DNA from: Amycolatopsis anabasis
GTDB lineage: Bacteria > Actinomycetota > Actinomycetes > Mycobacteriales > Pseudonocardiaceae
Assembly (NCBI RefSeq): GCF_009765355.1
Contig: NZ_VTHK01000020.1
Location: 111,941-166,891 of the forward strand
Reading direction: 5' to 3'
DNA: 54,951 bases
In this document: one piece after another, positions 18,992 to 27,047 of the stretch
How the letters are laid out: each line of letters opens with the position of its first letter
Position numbering within the stretch: position 1 is the first letter of the stretch
Position numbers and translations under genes: made by a program
The notes under the pieces: model-generated
Seen by the model: the letters and a program-made list of their open reading frames with translations, nothing else
Told to the model about the DNA's origin: nothing
The model's database searches: none

Positions 18992-19591
18992 CTAGCGGAG
19001 CCCGAGCGAACGGGTGAGGTGGGCGGTCCACCAGCGGAGCTGAGGGGCGGCGGTGGTGGCCGCCCGGCCGGTGAGCCCGGCGCTGCGGCGGAACGCCGGG
19101 CCGTACAGGGGCTCGGTGGCCAGCGCCTGGTGGAGCGCGGCGACGGCGAGCCGGGTGTCCTCGACCGGGACGTCGGCGGCGTCCGGTCGCAGGGCGTGCA
19201 GCGCGTCGACGACCGGGGCGAGCATTCCCGCTCCCTCGTCCCGCCACCCGGCGGCGTGCAGCGCCACGGCCAACTCGCCGTAGCCCCGGCGGTAGAAGAC
19301 CGCCAAGGCCTCGACCAGTTCATCGAGATCGGCGCCGCGGTCGAGCCAGGAATCCAGCACCTCCTCCACCCCGGCCCGGATCTTCCGGCCGCCGTGGCGC
19401 AGCAGGGCTTCCAGCAGGCGGTCCCGGGTACCGAAGTGGTGGTTGACCCCCGCATCGGTCATGCCGACGCGGGAGGCGATGGCCCGGACTCCGACGGCGG
19501 CCACCCCGCCCTCGGCCAGCAGCCGCTCGGCGGCGTCCAGGATCAGGCGCCGCGCCTCGTCGGGAGAACGGCGCACCCGCGAATGTGTCAC
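18992..19591 (-). CDS. TetR/AcrR-family repressor
   Basis: The 199-residue protein has an N-terminal TetR helix-turn-helix at about 15-62 (LILDAAERLLAEGGVAAVGV, then IASRVGMTDAGVNHHFGTRDRLLEALL) and an all-helical C-terminal ligand/dimer domain of the usual length. It is divergent from the hydrolase gene at 19672, and the 80-base region between them contains two matching inverted repeats that fit a TetR dimer each. The simplest reading is that it represses itself and the hydrolase until a small ligand, perhaps the hydrolase substrate, binds. The GTG start at 19591 places the HTH correctly. It is probably a local regulator and not the main cluster regulator. Confidence 0.92.
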   Translation of the reverse strand: MTHSRVRRSPDEARRLILDAAERLLAEGGVAAVGVRAIASRVGMTDAGVNHHFGTRDRLLEALLRHGGRKIRAGVEEVLDSWLDRGADLDELVEALAVFYRRGYGELAVALHAAGWRDEGAGMLAPVVDALHALRPDAADVPVEDTRLAVAALHQALATEPLYGPAFRRSAGLTGRAATTAAPQLRWWTAHLTRSLGLR

Positions 19592-19600
19592 ACCAGAACC

Positions 19601-19622
19601 TTACCTTGACAGACCAAGGCAA
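19601..19622. promoter_or_regulatory. TetR-type operator 1
   Basis: The 22-base site is TTACCTTG, six bases, CAAGGCAA. It matches the second operator at 19637 in the left half-site and the spacer length and is one base short of perfect symmetry. It lies ten bases upstream of the TetR start codon, where bound repressor would block its own transcription. Confidence 0.78.
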
Positions 19623-19636
19623 TGCTCCTTACCTTC

Positions 19637-19658
19637 TTACCTTGACACCCCAAGGTAA
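19637..19658. promoter_or_regulatory. TetR-type operator 2 (perfect palindrome)
   Basis: The site is TTACCTTG, six bases, CAAGGTAA, a perfect eight-base inverted repeat. It starts 36 bases from operator 1 (between three and four helical turns) and ends 13 bases before the hydrolase start, overlapping the likely promoter and lying just before its GGAGG site. Repetition of the same half-site in a divergent TetR/target promoter is strong evidence for the operator role. Confidence 0.85.
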
Positions 19659-19671
19659 CGGAGGCCCGGTC

Positions 19672-20883
19672 ATGGTCGACCTCATCGTCCCTCGGACCCG
19701 GCACATCGCTCGCCCCGACGAGGTCGTCCTGCGCGGGGACGAGGTCGGCGCCGGGCCGACCGTCCTGCTGCTCCACGCCGGTGGTGAGCGTCGCCAGGTG
19801 TGGATGCCGGTCATCGACGTCCTGGTCGACACCGGGTTCCGGTGCGTGGCCTTCGATCAGCGCGGTCACGGTGTCAGCGACGGCTCGCCGCGGACACTCC
19901 AGTCCTGCGCGGACGACGTCGCCGCCATGCTCCGGGCCGAGCCACCGGGCTGCGTGGTCGTCGGCGCCTCGCTGGGCGGGCTCGCCGCCCTCGCCGCCCT
20001 GGCCGATCCGGCGGTGCGGGCGCGAGTGGCGGGCCTGGTCCTGGTGGACGTCGTCCCCGACCTCGAGCCCCACCGGGTCCGCCGCTTCCTCGCCGCCAAC
20101 GGGCTGCTCGACGTCCACGCCGAACTCGCCGACGACATCCTCGGCCAGGTTCCACGGCTGCGGCAGATCACCGCGAAGCTCGACCTGCCCGTCCTGCTCG
20201 TCCGCGGCGGCAGCGGGTCGCCGGTCATCGGCGAGGACGTCGAACGGTTGCTACGCCTGGCCCCGCACGCCACGGTCACCCGCATCCCCGATGCCGGACA
20301 CCTCGTCGCCCGGGACCAACCGGTGGCGCTGGCCGAGACCATCGCGGCCGCCACCACCGAATGGCCCGCGCTGGCACTTCTGCGCGATCTCGGCGCGGGA
20401 CGGGTCGAGCACCCCGGCGGGAACCTCCTCGACCACCTCCGGCGCGTGCACGAGCTGGTGGCGGGCTGGGGCGGGAACCGGCGCGTACGCCTCGCCGCGC
20501 TCTGCCACGCCATCTACGGCACCGACGGCTTCCCGCACCCGCTGCTGCCGCTCGACCGGCGAGCCCGCCTGCGGGCGGCGATCGGCGACGAGGCCGAAAC
20601 CCTCGTCCACCGCTACGGCGCCTGCGACCGGAGCAAGACCTACCCCCATCTCGGCGCCACGCCGCTCCCGCTCACCGACCGCTTCACCGGCGAGGTCGCC
20701 GACCTGGCCACCACCGACCTCGCCGACTTCGCGCTCCTCACCCTCGCCAACGAGCTCGACGTCGCCCGCACCGCCCCGCTCACCGCGGAAACCCGCCACG
20801 ACATCCGGGCCCTCATCACCGCGCTGGCGGCCTACCTGCCCGAGGTCACCGCCCGAGCCCTCGCCGACCCGTCGCTGCGCTGA
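19672..20883 (+). CDS. alpha/beta hydrolase fused to a DUF6817-like domain
   Basis: The 403-residue protein has two domains. Residues 1-235 form an alpha/beta hydrolase: VLLLHAGGERRQVW, FDQRGHGVSDG, nucleophile elbow GASLGG with S100, and a late PDAGHLVARDQP histidine. The usual acid position after strand 7 reads GGSGSPV, so the catalytic Asp is not obvious there. Residues 240-403 match a DUF6817-like module rich in His (LLDHLRRVHELVAGWGG, LAALCHAIYGTDGF, YGACDRSKTYPHLG), possibly a metal-binding, HD-like helical fold. A GGAGG site precedes the ATG by seven bases. The TetR pair suggests induction by a small substrate. No direct PKS link is evident; it ends tail to tail with the Rieske gene. 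Confidence 0.82.
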   Translation: MVDLIVPRTRHIARPDEVVLRGDEVGAGPTVLLLHAGGERRQVWMPVIDVLVDTGFRCVAFDQRGHGVSDGSPRTLQSCADDVAAMLRAEPPGCVVVGASLGGLAALAALADPAVRARVAGLVLVDVVPDLEPHRVRRFLAANGLLDVHAELADDILGQVPRLRQITAKLDLPVLLVRGGSGSPVIGEDVERLLRLAPHATVTRIPDAGHLVARDQPVALAETIAAATTEWPALALLRDLGAGRVEHPGGNLLDHLRRVHELVAGWGGNRRVRLAALCHAIYGTDGFPHPLLPLDRRARLRAAIGDEAETLVHRYGACDRSKTYPHLGATPLPLTDRFTGEVADLATTDLADFALLTLANELDVARTAPLTAETRHDIRALITALAAYLPEVTARALADPSLR

Positions 20884-20889
20884 CAACCG

Positions 20890-22251
20890 TCATTCGGCGG
20901 ACATGCCGAGGTTCGGCGGCGGCGTGGGAGGTGCGAGTGCCAGTTCGGGTCCGTCCATGAGCTGGGCCCAGCGGGTGTAGAAACTGCGGGCGCCGATGTC
21001 GTTGAACAGGTGTCCGGTGCGCACGTCGAATCCGGGTATGTCGGCGCCGGTGGGGTCGTCGAAGCCCATGCCCATCTGGTAGTTCAGCGGGGTGCTGCGG
21101 GCGGCGAATCCCCGGCCCACCGCGGAGATTTCCGACCAGTTCTCGCTGTCGTCGCTCTCGAAGATGCCGGACGAGGAGAACGACAGCGTGACGCCGGTGA
21201 GTTTCTGCCGCCGGGTCTCCGGGTCGAGTCCGGCCGGGATGGCCACCCAGCCCCAGACTTCCATCTCTTCGGGGCCACGGGGCTGCCACACCCGCAGCGG
21301 GCCGGAATACCCGATGAAGGAGAGGTTGGGAAACACCGTGGCGTGCGCGACCGTGGAGTTGTCCTGTTCGCCTTGCGGTGTCGGTCCCACGCCGATTTCA
21401 CTGTGGACCTGCTGGGTCACGCCGACATCGATCATCGCCGCGGCGTGCCCGGCAGCGCTGGCGTACTGGAATATCCGCCTCGGCTCGGCCATGCCGCCGA
21501 TGGCCTGCAACGCGGAGGCGTGCGTGGTTTCGGCGTGGTAGCCGTCGGTGCCGAGCCCTTCGGCGGGCAGTTTCCAGTTGCCCGCGATCCGCCACTTCAT
21601 CGGGCCGACCAGTTCGATGTCCCCGCCCAGCGTGTCGAGGAACGAGTCCAGGGCGGGGCGGGCGGTGTCGAGGTAGTCGATCAGGTCCGGGGCTTCGGCG
21701 TCCCAGGTGCCGAAGATCATGCCGCGATAGGTCTCGACCCGGGTGACCGGTGTCAGCGACCAGCCCGACTTGTCCAGCCGGTCGTGGTATCCCTCGGCCT
21801 CGCGCGGCACGTGGATCAGCGTGCCCGCGTTGTCGTAGGACCAGCCGTGGAAGGAACAGGTGAACCGTTTGGTGTTGCCGAAGTCCTGCCGGCACACCCG
21901 CATCCCCCGGTGCCGGCACACGTTGAGCACGGCCCGGATGCCGCCGTCGCGCTGTCGCGAGACGATGATCGGGTCCTCGCCCATCATCGCGGTCACGAAG
22001 TCCCCGGGCGTGCGCAACTGCGACTCGTGGGCCAGGAACAGCCACGAGCGCGCGAAGACCGTGCTCAGCTCCCGTCGATACATCTCTTCCGAGTGGAAGA
22101 TGTCCGCCGAGACCGTTCCGACCTTGTCGAAATCGATCAGATCCGCATACATCCTCACCACGCTCCCGTCATTGCTCGAAGTCGGATCGGCTGCTGTCAG
22201 TGCCTTTCTGAGAACTCGCTCCGCGATCACGTCGACAGGGCGCTCCTTCAT
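20890..22251 (-). CDS. Rieske non-heme iron oxygenase, large (alpha) subunit
   Basis: The 453-residue protein has a complete Rieske [2Fe-2S] motif with C112/H114 and C132/H135 (VCRHRGMRVC and FTCSFHGWSYD). A catalytic domain follows with the mononuclear iron ligands D236 as bridging residue, H239 and H244 (TDGYHAETTH); the third ligand is probably D367 or D368 in GIFESDDSENW. The sequence type and the accompanying beta subunit place it with aromatic-ring hydroxylating dioxygenases of the two-subunit class. It needs electrons from a ferredoxin, encoded two genes upstream; no reductase gene is visible. It is last in a four-gene minus-strand run: methyltransferase, ferredoxin, beta, alpha. In this cluster it may hydroxylate or dihydroxylate the polyketide or a starter; the substrate is unknown. 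Confidence 0.93.
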   Translation of the reverse strand: MKERPVDVIAERVLRKALTAADPTSSNDGSVVRMYADLIDFDKVGTVSADIFHSEEMYRRELSTVFARSWLFLAHESQLRTPGDFVTAMMGEDPIIVSRQRDGGIRAVLNVCRHRGMRVCRQDFGNTKRFTCSFHGWSYDNAGTLIHVPREAEGYHDRLDKSGWSLTPVTRVETYRGMIFGTWDAEAPDLIDYLDTARPALDSFLDTLGGDIELVGPMKWRIAGNWKLPAEGLGTDGYHAETTHASALQAIGGMAEPRRIFQYASAAGHAAAMIDVGVTQQVHSEIGVGPTPQGEQDNSTVAHATVFPNLSFIGYSGPLRVWQPRGPEEMEVWGWVAIPAGLDPETRRQKLTGVTLSFSSSGIFESDDSENWSEISAVGRGFAARSTPLNYQMGMGFDDPTGADIPGFDVRTGHLFNDIGARSFYTRWAQLMDGPELALAPPTPPPNLGMSAE

Positions 22252-22364
22252 GAGTCACACTCATTTCTAGCTGTTGGGCGCCCTGCCGCCGCGATAGCGG
22301 GGCCTTCGGCCGGCGAGTTCCGTCGCGTACTTTTCGCAGGTCACTCCAGTTCTCAGACGCTCTG

Positions 22365-22961
22365 TCAGAAGAACAGGCCGAGATTGTTGGCCTGCACCAC
22401 GCTCTCGGCGAGATGGATGGTGCGGTTGACGATCTGGAAACCCAGATCGGGATGGGCACGCAGGGTGTCGGTGCGCCGCCCCGAGTAGGAGTCGGCATCG
22501 TCGGCCAGCCGGTTGCGGTAGAGGTGGAACACGCTTCGAACGCGATATTCGCCGTCCGCGTCGGTGGGTTCGGCGGTGATGTTGGTGATCGACCGGGCGG
22601 TGCGGGCCGGTGGATTGTCCGACCACGCCGTCGGCTGCTGCAGCCGCTTCACCCGGAGCGCCAGGGTCATCTTGTTGTCGTCGTAGTGGTTGAACTCGTC
22701 GAGGCCGCTGGTCTCCGCGAGCAGGTCGCGGTGCAACCGGTTGCGCCGCACCGGCATGAAGTAGTGCACGTCGTCGGCGATCAGGTCGAACCAGTCGTTG
22801 TAGCGCGCTTCGTCGAGCAGCTGTGCTTCGAAGTACAGGAACTGCTCCACCTCGTGCAGCACGGCGGGCGGGACGCGACGCGGCGGCCGCACCGCCGGTG
22901 CGTCGTCCGGCCGGGGCCGGTATGCCTGGGTGGAGACGACGGGATCGGTGAATGCGGTCAT
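22365..22961 (-). CDS. Rieske dioxygenase small (beta) subunit
   Basis: The 198-residue protein has the ring-hydroxylating dioxygenase beta-subunit (NTF2-like) pattern: EVEQFLYFEAQLLDEARYNDWFDLIADDVHYFMPVRRNR (shown here by family consensus positions 37-75), a DDNKMTLALRVKRL segment and NITAEPTDADGEYRVRSVF, ending with the typical IVNRTIHLAESVVQANNLGLFF pattern. Beta subunits have no redox centre and form an alpha3beta3 hexamer with the large subunit. The gene precedes the alpha gene by 113 bases, an unusual order, since alpha normally comes first, and follows the ferredoxin by 64 bases. The start ATG is well placed. Function within the complex is secure; the overall substrate is not. Confidence 0.9.
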   Translation of the reverse strand: MTAFTDPVVSTQAYRPRPDDAPAVRPPRRVPPAVLHEVEQFLYFEAQLLDEARYNDWFDLIADDVHYFMPVRRNRLHRDLLAETSGLDEFNHYDDNKMTLALRVKRLQQPTAWSDNPPARTARSITNITAEPTDADGEYRVRSVFHLYRNRLADDADSYSGRRTDTLRAHPDLGFQIVNRTIHLAESVVQANNLGLFF

Positions 22962-23025
22962 GCGGAGGCTCCTCGGGTCTTCGGGCCGGTCACCGTGGTC
23001 GCGGGAACCCCGGCGACCGTCGGGG

Positions 23026-23352
23026 TCATTGCCGCGATCCCAGGTGGATCACACCGTCGATCACCGCGACCGTCCAGGTCTCGACCGGCTCGACGGCCGG
23101 CATCGTGAGCGCGGCCCCGGTGCGCAGGCAGAACTGGGAGAAGTGCGCCGGGCACTCCACCGTGTCGCCGTCGACGAAACCGTCCGACAGCTCCACATCG
23201 TCGTGCGAGCACCGATCGGCCACGGCGTAGATACCGGTGCCGGTGCGTACCAAGGCCACCAGTCCCCACGGTGTCTCCACCTGGCGGGGTTCATTCAGCG
23301 CCAGCTCGGCGGCGGGACACACCGGCACCATCGCGGTGGGCGCTGTGCTCAT
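23026..23352 (-). CDS. Rieske-type ferredoxin for the oxygenase
   Basis: The 108-residue protein is a stand-alone Rieske [2Fe-2S] ferredoxin. Cluster ligands are C48 and H50 (DRCSHDD) and C67 and H70 (VECPAHFSQFC), with the usual GIYAVADRCSH strand before and LRTGAALTMPA after. It resembles the ferredoxin components of biphenyl or phenylpropionate dioxygenases, which pass electrons from a reductase to the alpha-subunit Rieske centre. It lies between the methyltransferase and the beta subunit on the same strand, with 58 and 64 base spacers. No ferredoxin reductase is coded in the window, so electrons presumably come from a housekeeping reductase or from a gene elsewhere in the cluster. Confidence 0.92.
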   Translation of the reverse strand: MSTAPTAMVPVCPAAELALNEPRQVETPWGLVALVRTGTGIYAVADRCSHDDVELSDGFVDGDTVECPAHFSQFCLRTGAALTMPAVEPVETWTVAVIDGVIHLGSRQ

Positions 23353-23410
23353 CCGACCCCCATTCTCAACATCGTGCGGTAACAGCGGGATGACCGGGCC
23401 GAGGGGTGTT

Positions 23411-24400
23411 TCAGGAAACGCGGGTCGCCAGGTAGTGCCGGTACGTCCGCACCGGCGCCTTGTCGGAAATGGCCAGACCGCTGACCTTCCGCGACCACTT
23501 CGCCAGCGGCGTCATGCTGGCGTCGCCGGTGAACGGGGCGCCCAACGCCGCCATCAGGCCGTGCTTGCCGACCACCCGCTTCAGCGGTGACATCCGCTGC
23601 TTCGCGAAGGACTGGCGGAGGTAACTCCCCGGCGCCATGCGCTGCCGGACGGCGGCGCTGACTTGCGGTGATATGTCGTTGTCCGCCAGCCATTCCAACC
23701 GCGCGCATTCGGGCATCGTCTTGTTGAAGGTGTTCGCCCGGTGCTCGGTGAACGCGTCGACCAGCGAGAGATAGCCGCCCGGCTTGAGCACCCGTGCGAC
23801 TTCGCCGAAGAAGTTGCCCAGGCTCGGATAACTGTGCGAACTTTCCACGTTGATGACGACATCGAAAACGCCGTCGTCGAAGGGCAGCGACTCGGCGTCG
23901 CCGACGGTGTAGGAGAGCGCCTCCCCGCGCGAGTAACGCGCGTTCGCCCGCTCGACCGCGGTCTTGGAGATGTCCACCCCGGACATTTCCGCCCCGCCGG
24001 CCACCCGCGACAGGAAGTTGAGCCCGGCACCGATACCGCTGCCGACTTCGAGCACTCGTTTGCCGCGATAGTCCGCGATGTCCAGCGGCACCTGGCGAAG
24101 GGTGTAGAAGTACAGCAGCTCGGAGAAACCGTCGGTGCCGAAACTGGTGAAATCGGGAATGATCTCCTCGACCTCTTGCAGCAGTTTGGGATCGTACAAA
24201 CCCCAGTTCCACAAATCGCCCAAACTCCAGGTCGCGGCGATCATGTCGTAAACGGAAGAAATCGCCGCTTTGGCCTTCGCGGCCTCCTGGTCGTCGTAGT
24301 CGGGTCCGGTGCCCGTGCCCGCCAGGTGCAGCCGGTCCGTCGGCTTGGACAGACGATTCAGGTTCTGCATACCTTTAGCGGTCGGCTTCGTCTCAGCCAC
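23411..24400 (-). CDS. class I SAM-dependent methyltransferase
   Basis: The protein has about 329 residues, with SAM motif I LEVGSGIGAG (about 112-121), motif II region GAEMSGVDISKTAVERA, the GDAESLPFDDGVFDVVINVESSHSYPS segment and motif III VLKPGGYLSLVDAF. The layout resembles sterol, phthiotriol or other small-molecule methyltransferases more than the caffeoyl-CoA type, with a C-terminal helical lid (about 215-320). I chose the GTG at 24400 because a strong GGGGGAG site lies about nine bases upstream; an ATG 48 bases further up has none. It opens the ferredoxin/beta/alpha Rieske run, so it may methylate the hydroxyl the oxygenase introduces, or a sugar attached by the divergent glycosyltransferase. 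The substrate is unknown. Confidence 0.85.
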   Translation of the reverse strand: MAETKPTAKGMQNLNRLSKPTDRLHLAGTGTGPDYDDQEAAKAKAAISSVYDMIAATWSLGDLWNWGLYDPKLLQEVEEIIPDFTSFGTDGFSELLYFYTLRQVPLDIADYRGKRVLEVGSGIGAGLNFLSRVAGGAEMSGVDISKTAVERANARYSRGEALSYTVGDAESLPFDDGVFDVVINVESSHSYPSLGNFFGEVARVLKPGGYLSLVDAFTEHRANTFNKTMPECARLEWLADNDISPQVSAAVRQRMAPGSYLRQSFAKQRMSPLKRVVGKHGLMAALGAPFTGDASMTPLAKWSRKVSGLAISDKAPVRTYRHYLATRVS

Positions 24401-24439
24401 TGCCTCGTCTCCCCCAAGTTCGAATTTTCCACCGACTGT

Positions 24440-24456
24440 TACCTTCAATCAAGGTA
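24440..24456. promoter_or_regulatory. inverted repeat in the divergent methyltransferase/glycosyltransferase promoter region
   Basis: TACCTT, five bases, AAGGTA lies in the fairly AT-rich 199-base region between the divergent starts at 24400 and 24600. It resembles the half-sites of the TetR operators at 19601/19637, but the spacing is three bases shorter, so the same protein would not be expected to bind in the same way. Its role is tentative. Confidence 0.35.
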
Positions 24457-24599
24457 CTCGAACAGCGTTGAGTAGATGCTATTGCCTGCGAATCGCTGTA
24501 CGACTGAGGACCACGGCGGCGGACCGAAGGTTGCCGCATTTGCACTGGCGGGCGGACTGGTTGACTGCTGCCCGGTCGCTGGCTTGGGGAGGCGAAAAG

Positions 24600-26180
24600 T
24601 TGAGTTCGGAAGTGAACGAGGACAACCGGAGCAGGACCGGTAACGGCACGGCGGAGCCGGTCGCCCGGAGTTCGGCGGCGGCTTCGGGCCTCGCGCCCTG
24701 GGCATGGCGCCCCGTCCTGGTGATCGCCGGCCTCCTCGCCGTCGTCCTGCTTCTGGTCAGCGGGAATTACGGCTATTTCGTGGACGAGCTGTACTTCATC
24801 GTCGCCGGTGACCACCCGTCCTGGGGGTATGCCGACCAGCCGTGGCTGCTGCCCCTGCTCGCCCACGCGCTGGATTCGATCTGGCCGGACTCGCTGACCT
24901 GGCTCCGGCTGCCGGCCGCGCTCGTCTCCGCCGCCGGTGTGCTCACCACCGTCGGCCTGGCCCGCGAACTCGGCGGCGGCCGCCGCGCGCAGATCCTCGC
25001 CGCCGCCGTGCACGCCGGGTCGTTCGGCACGCTGTGGACCGGGCACCTGCTGGCCACCTCGACCTTCGACCCTCCACTGTGGACCGGGATCTGCTGGCTG
25101 GTGGTGCGCTGGATCCGCCTCGAGCGCGCACGCACCACCGACCGGCGCCACGACCGGCTCCTGCTCGGCGCCGCGGTGCTGACCGCGGTCTCCCTGCAGA
25201 TCAAGTACCTCGTTCCGGCGCTGTGGGCGGCGATCCTGCTCGGCGTGCTCTTCCTCGGTCCCCGCGCGCTGCTGCGCCGCCCGATGCTGTGGATCGGGCT
25301 GGTCCTCGCTGCGGCGACCGCCCTGCCCTCGCTTCTCTGGCAGGCCGGACACGGCTGGCCCCAGCTGGCCATGAGCGACGTCATCGCGGCGGAGAACGGC
25401 GGCACCGTCGGCCGGATCATGTTCGGCCCACTCGCCCTGTTCTGGGCCGGCGCCCTCACCGGCGCCGCCATGGCCGTGCACGGGCTGATCGTGCTCTGCC
25501 GCCGCCCGGCGTTCGCCCCGTACCGGTTCCTCGCGGTCGCGGTGCTGCTTCCGCTGATCGCGTTCGCGCTCACCGCGGGGCGCCCGTACTACGCGGCCGA
25601 GGTCTTCGGCCCGTTGTGGGCGGCTTCGGCGGTGGCCGTCACCGAGCTCACCGCGGCCCGGTGGTGGCGCTGGCTCACCAGCCGCCCGGTCCTGATCCTC
25701 TCCGCCCTGATCGGGATCCTCGCCGCGCTGCCGGTCCTGCCCCGCGACGCCACCGATCCCAACGACCGCTTCCTGACCAAACCGGGCACCACCGGATGGT
25801 CCGAGCTCGCCGACACCGTAGCCGCGACCGCTCCCGCACTTCCCGGTGACACGGTGGTCATCACCTCGTTCTACCCGCAGGCCGCCGCACTGGAGCACTA
25901 CCGCGACGGGCGGTTCGCCTTCCCCGTGCTCAGCGGCAGCCGCGGCTACTGGTTCCTCGGCGCTCCCCCGCCCGACGCCGACAACGTGCTCTACGTCGGA
26001 CCGGTTCCCGAGTCGCTGCGCCGCGGGTTCGCCCGCGCCCAGCAGCTCACGACGTACCAGAACCCGCACGGCATCCCCTGGGTCAACGGCACCCTGCCGC
26101 TCACCCTGCTCTCCGGCCGCACCGAGTCCTGGGACGCCCTGTGGGACAGCCAGCGCGAACTCGGACCCGCGGGTGAGTAG
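24600..26180 (+). CDS. GT39/ArnT-like integral membrane glycosyltransferase
   Basis: The 526-residue protein has a short cytoplasmic start and about ten to eleven hydrophobic helices (about 40-390), then a soluble extracytoplasmic C-terminal domain (about 395-526). The first loop carries the acidic motif YFVDELYFIVAGDHPSWGYADQP, as seen in family 39/ArnT-like glycosyltransferases, where the acidic pair is catalytic. These enzymes use polyprenyl-phosphate sugars outside the membrane. I chose a TTG start because GGGGAGG lies exactly seven bases upstream; a GTG twelve bases downstream is the alternative. It is divergent from the methyltransferase and followed by a type II thioesterase. In glycopeptide clusters similar membrane enzymes attach mannose to the exported product, so an extracytoplasmic tailoring role is possible here. 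Confidence 0.85.
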   Translation: MSSEVNEDNRSRTGNGTAEPVARSSAAASGLAPWAWRPVLVIAGLLAVVLLLVSGNYGYFVDELYFIVAGDHPSWGYADQPWLLPLLAHALDSIWPDSLTWLRLPAALVSAAGVLTTVGLARELGGGRRAQILAAAVHAGSFGTLWTGHLLATSTFDPPLWTGICWLVVRWIRLERARTTDRRHDRLLLGAAVLTAVSLQIKYLVPALWAAILLGVLFLGPRALLRRPMLWIGLVLAAATALPSLLWQAGHGWPQLAMSDVIAAENGGTVGRIMFGPLALFWAGALTGAAMAVHGLIVLCRRPAFAPYRFLAVAVLLPLIAFALTAGRPYYAAEVFGPLWAASAVAVTELTAARWWRWLTSRPVLILSALIGILAALPVLPRDATDPNDRFLTKPGTTGWSELADTVAATAPALPGDTVVITSFYPQAAALEHYRDGRFAFPVLSGSRGYWFLGAPPPDADNVLYVGPVPESLRRGFARAQQLTTYQNPHGIPWVNGTLPLTLLSGRTESWDALWDSQRELGPAGE

Positions 26181-26290
26181 GCAGCCGTCCGCGCCGACAT
26201 TTGATCGGGTTGGCCGGGCCCGCGGATCTGGTTAACGTGGCCGATGCGCCGCAGAACCCGGCCGGAAGAGCAGAGAGGATCCCACCCCAG

Positions 26291-27043
26291 ATGTCAGGAA
26301 CCACCGAGAGCAGCCCCTGGATCCGGCGTTTCCACCCGGCTCCGGACGCGCCCGCGCGGCTGGTCTGCTTCCCCCACGCCGGTGGTTCGGCCAGCTTCTA
26401 CTTCCCGGTATCGCAGGCGCTGTCGGGCAGCCTGGACGTGCTGAACCTCCAATACCCCGGCCGCCAGGACCGGCGGCACGAACCCTTGATCGACGACATC
26501 GCCAAACTGGCCGACGAGGTCACCGGGGTCCTGCGCCCCTGGCTGGACCGCCCGGTGGCCTTCTTCGGGCACAGCATGGGCGCGATCCTCGCGTTCGAAG
26601 TGGCCCTGCGCCTGGAACGCGAATCCGGCCCCGGCCCGGTGCGCCTGTTCGCGTCCGGCCGCCGAGCGCCGTCGACCCATCGGGACGAGTCCGTGCACCA
26701 GCGCGACGACGACGGCATCCTCGCCGAGATGAAGCTGATGAGCGGGACCGACGCCCGCTTGCTCGGCGACGACGAGATCCTCCGGATGATCATGCCGGCC
26801 ATCCGGGGCGACTACCGGGCGATCGAGACCTACCAGGCGCAGCCGGATTCGGTGGTGAACTGCCCGATCGACGTCCTGGTGGGCGACGACGACCCGAAGA
26901 CCACGGTGGACGAGGCACGGGCCTGGCGGGAACACACGACCGGCGGCTTCGACCTCCGGGTGTTCACCGGCGGCCACTTCTTCCTGGCCCACCACCAGCA
27001 GGAGATCAACGCGCTCATCCGGGATCGGGTGGCGGGCGGCTAG
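26291..27043 (+). CDS. type II thioesterase (PKS editing)
   Basis: The 250-residue alpha/beta hydrolase has the typical type II thioesterase start (LVCFPHAGGSASFYFPVSQAL), the YPGRQDRRHEP segment, the catalytic GHSMG motif with S95, an aspartate in VGDDDPK near 200 and the catalytic histidine in TGGHFFLAHH near 231. These stand-alone enzymes remove acyl groups wrongly loaded on PKS carrier proteins. An AGAGAGGA site lies about eleven bases before the ATG. The gene follows the glycosyltransferase by 110 bases on the same strand and ends just before a strong hairpin. Its presence supports assignment of this whole stretch to the PKS cluster. The longer open frame upstream is not supported by a better start signal. 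Confidence 0.94.
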   Translation: MSGTTESSPWIRRFHPAPDAPARLVCFPHAGGSASFYFPVSQALSGSLDVLNLQYPGRQDRRHEPLIDDIAKLADEVTGVLRPWLDRPVAFFGHSMGAILAFEVALRLERESGPGPVRLFASGRRAPSTHRDESVHQRDDDGILAEMKLMSGTDARLLGDDEILRMIMPAIRGDYRAIETYQAQPDSVVNCPIDVLVGDDDPKTTVDEARAWREHTTGGFDLRVFTGGHFFLAHHQQEINALIRDRVAGG

Positions 27044-27047
27044 ACCG

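Noticed and set aside
24440..24456. Third operator for the TetR protein of 18992-19591
   Set aside because: The half-sites agree, but the centre spacing is three bases shorter than in the two clear operators, so binding by the same dimer is unlikely. Kept only as a generic inverted repeat.
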